Assembly: GCA_903840165.1 (NCBI GenBank)
Contig: CAIMEY010000004.1
Span: 1 to 33,891, forward strand
DNA length: 33,891 nt
Direction of reading: 5' to 3'
Origin: an uncultured Myxococcales bacterium
GTDB lineage: Bacteria > Myxococcota_A > UBA9042
A program made the translations under genes and the position numbers. Shown here piece after piece: positions 33,201-33,891 of the stretch. The notes below the pieces were generated by a model. The model saw nothing but the letters and a program-made list of their open reading frames with translations, was not told the DNA's origin and searched no databases. Position 1 is the first letter of the stretch, and every line of letters starts with the position of its first letter.

Positions 33201-33891
33201 CGACAGATTTCTCTGCCGGATTAAATGGTTGGACCGCGGTCAACAGCTCGGCCAGCGTCGGTTGGAAGGCCTTGGCTGGCAAGCTCTATTATGGCAATGC
33301 GGCCGGTACCAACTACGACACGCCCAATGCGGCCAATAACGGCCAATTGACCAGTCCTGCCGTGCTGCTCGGGGCCAGTGGCAATGCTTTTGCCTTTGCC
33401 CTTAAGCTCGATGTGGAGCCGTTAAGCGCTGGAAATTATGACGCGTTCTCGGTTAGCGTTCTCTCGGGCGGTGTGACTACGCTGCTAGTCGATAAGAACA
33501 AGTTGCCGGCCTCGGCCGCCTTTGCCAACTACAGCTACTCGCTGGATGCTTGGGCAGGCAAGTCGGTGCAGATTGTCCTAAGTTTTGATACAGTTGACGC
33601 GATCAACAACCTCACCTCAGGCGTCACGCTGGATAAGTTGCAACTCCAGGGCCCCGTGCCTGCCTGCGACGCCAACGCTGCGTGCACCAACACGCCCGGC
33701 AGCTTTTCCTGTGCCTGCAACAGCGGTTACATCGGCAACGGCAAGACGTGCACCGATGTCAATGAGTGCTTGACCAACAACGGCGGCTGCAATGCCAACG
33801 CGAACTGCACCAACAGCGCCGGTTCGTTCAGTTGCGCTTGCAAAGCAGGCTATTCTGGCGATGGCAAGACCTGCACGGACATCAATGAGTG
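30293..33891 (+). CDS. Giant EGF-repeat lipoprotein with Ig-like domains, 3'-truncated by the window end
   Basis: The frame from the ATG at 30293 has no stop through base 33891: 1199 complete codons, with the end outside the window. The signal peptide ends in LLAC (lipid-acceptor Cys26). A short Asp/Ser-rich linker leads to three Ig/cadherin-like domains (about 65-365; [38 protein letters not shown]). From about residue 369 there are at least 13 EGF modules, most opening with the calcium-binding D[IV][DN]EC motif and ending CxCxxGYxGDGKxC. Two of them contain an inserted domain between C1 and C2. One module (32962-33048) is shortened and lacks its last cysteines. This is expected to be a calcium-stabilised, outer-surface, adhesin-like rod. 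The ribosome site is weak, and an in-frame GTG lies two codons upstream. Codon usage matches the other lipoprotein genes. Confidence 0.9.
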   Translation, partial: MNRPSTSGRVAALRVGTILCALLLACESNDKIASTKAAGDSLSDGSSDGSFSEFPLNDQSVGDQVAADVLTDVAVNTPPTVTLTAPVDGGVVNLGDVLHIAGTIGDAEDKQLTVTATTSALPAKVLTVQAPVGSWQADTADLPAGLQKLTITVQDSGGLTASASVNILVNTAPDVPVVGITPVTPTTADDLTATVLKDAADPDRKPGELTYTFSWLQDGQPTAFATSKVPAGAAKKGQTWKVLVQAQDPYAKGKVGTAQVVITNAIPGAAELAVAPTAVDLTTQVTCTVTKAATDADGDALTYAFSWQINGVFLVGSSGQTLDLAQSKRADGSPIQAGDTVACAAQASDGTDVGAVALAQAVTIVAFDVCGSPLNPCSADAKCTNSVTLAPICACKDGYQGDGKTCSDIDECAANTAGCDGNATCANTIGSFTCTCNGGYSGDGKVCTDINECEANNGGCDSNATCTNSIGSFSCACNSGYAGDGKTCSDVDECAAGTAVCDLQAACSNTVGSYDCTCNPGYAGDGKVCKDVDECAAETAICDLNAACTNTVGAYACVCNAGWQGDGKSCSDIDECAAGTAGCDANATCQNAPGTFSCTCNPGYAGDGKVCKDVDECAAGTAICDINAACTNTVGAYTCACKPGWQGDGKTCSDSNECTQGLVSQPIPVGNGLPGWTVTGSSPLVTWQAVNGQLYYGNPAAGNYDTPGVANNGTAQLTLAVPANGSVALALSVTMDVEAGATYDKFSIEIADGSTPTTIFAKSDLNPFVKSTNLSLPLGKWAGKSVQVRFVMDTVDGVLNTSGGITVGGLLVYAAACDANAACTNTPGSYSCACNAGFVGDGQTCTDINECAVNNGGCDANAACTNSPGSFACACKPYYQGDGKTCSDINECLVNNGGCGAAIAFTCTNNIGAAVTCADIDECAVNNGGCAVNATCTNSVGSFSCACKNGFTGDGKTCTDVNECVVGSLPTDFSAGLNGWTAVNSSASVGWKALAGKLYYGNAAGTNYDTPNAANNGQLTSPAVLLGASGNAFAFALKLDVEPLSAGNYDAFSVSVLSGGVTTLLVDKNKLPASAAFANYSYSLDAWAGKSVQIVLSFDTVDAINNLTSGVTLDKLQLQGPVPACDANAACTNTPGSFSCACNSGYIGNGKTCTDVNECLTNNGGCNANANCTNSAGSFSCACKAGYSGDGKTCTDINE
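31760..32251 (+). repeat. 246-bp tandem duplication of an EGF pair
   Basis: Units 31760-32005 and 32006-32251 each encode two EGF modules (82 residues). Module 1 of both ends in [11 protein letters not shown] followed by KDVDEC. Module 2 of both begins with a T-A-I-C-D motif and contains [11 protein letters not shown] and GWQGDGK. The alternation shows duplication of the pair rather than of single modules. Confidence 0.75.
32267..32740 (+). other. Domain inserted between EGF cysteines 1 and 2 (first copy)
   Basis: 158 residues separate the NEC cysteine (32264-32266) from the next EGF cysteine (32741-32743), instead of the usual six or so. The insert has [36 protein letters not shown] and [17 protein letters not shown], resembling MAM/jelly-roll-like beta-sandwich domains of secreted bacterial proteins. 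The EGF resumes normally afterwards with [18 protein letters not shown]. Confidence 0.7.
33185..33664 (+). other. Domain inserted between EGF cysteines 1 and 2 (second copy)
   Basis: 160 residues lie between the cysteine codons at 33182-33184 and 33665-33667. The insert shares [24 protein letters not shown] and [16 protein letters not shown] with the first copy, and the EGF then resumes with [18 protein letters not shown]. The identical insertion point shows that the composite module itself was duplicated. Confidence 0.7.

Noticed and set aside
31500..33891. Regularly spaced repeats considered as a CRISPR-like array
   Set aside because: The repeats are in-frame EGF codons with no constant repeat and unique-spacer pattern.

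Overview
The window reads as chromosomal DNA of a GC-rich Gram-negative bacterium, most likely from Myxococcota or a related former-deltaproteobacterial lineage. This is inferred from several large signal-peptide lipoproteins built of Cys-rich repeats (CGDGxC and CDDGNxCTxDxC types), VCBS/FG-GAP plus ASPIC/UnbV modules, Ca-binding EGF repeats and 50-residue propeller-like repeats. No rRNA, tRNA, insertion sequence, CRISPR array or phage gene was recognised.

Layout. (1) 3-2900 is the 3' part of a very long coiled-coil protein whose start lies outside the window. (2) 3128-4794 holds a small four-helix membrane protein and a cation diffusion facilitator. (3) 4998-18082 is a surface-protein region: a Cys-rich lipoprotein, a YejM/LTA-synthase-like membrane protein of the sulfatase superfamily, a 1419-residue lipoprotein ending in an FGE-sulfatase fold, and a VCBS/ASPIC protein. 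(4) 18187-22440 is a small glycan-biosynthesis cluster: a DegT/LegC-like aminotransferase and a GT2 enzyme on +, then a second GT2 and an unclassified polysaccharide-locus protein on -. (5) 22637-25096 encodes a dimethylglycine/sarcosine-dehydrogenase-type flavoprotein fused to a GcvT folate domain. (6) 25706-28171 (-) encodes a membrane PAS-PAS-GGDEF-hemerythrin signalling protein. (7) 28172-30292 is 2.1 kb with no intact convincing gene; it is AT-rich in the middle, full of short inverted repeats, and contains a probable multi-lesion pseudogene. (8) 30293 to the window end is the 5' part of a giant lipoprotein with Ig-like domains and at least 13 EGF modules. It has no stop codon inside the window and is easily missed.

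How the genes fit together. Four large proteins (starts 4998, 11411, 15896, 30293) share one design: signal peptide, then a long Asp/Ala/Thr/Val-rich linker almost free of Lys and Arg, then repeat modules. This suggests a common route to the outer surface. The EGF protein is the most unusual: two of its EGF modules carry an approximately 155-residue beta-sandwich-like domain inserted between the first and second cysteines, and an EGF pair has been tandemly duplicated (246-bp unit). The glycan cluster and the GGDEF-hemerythrin protein are consistent with a surface-attached, oxygen-responsive lifestyle, but that link is inference.
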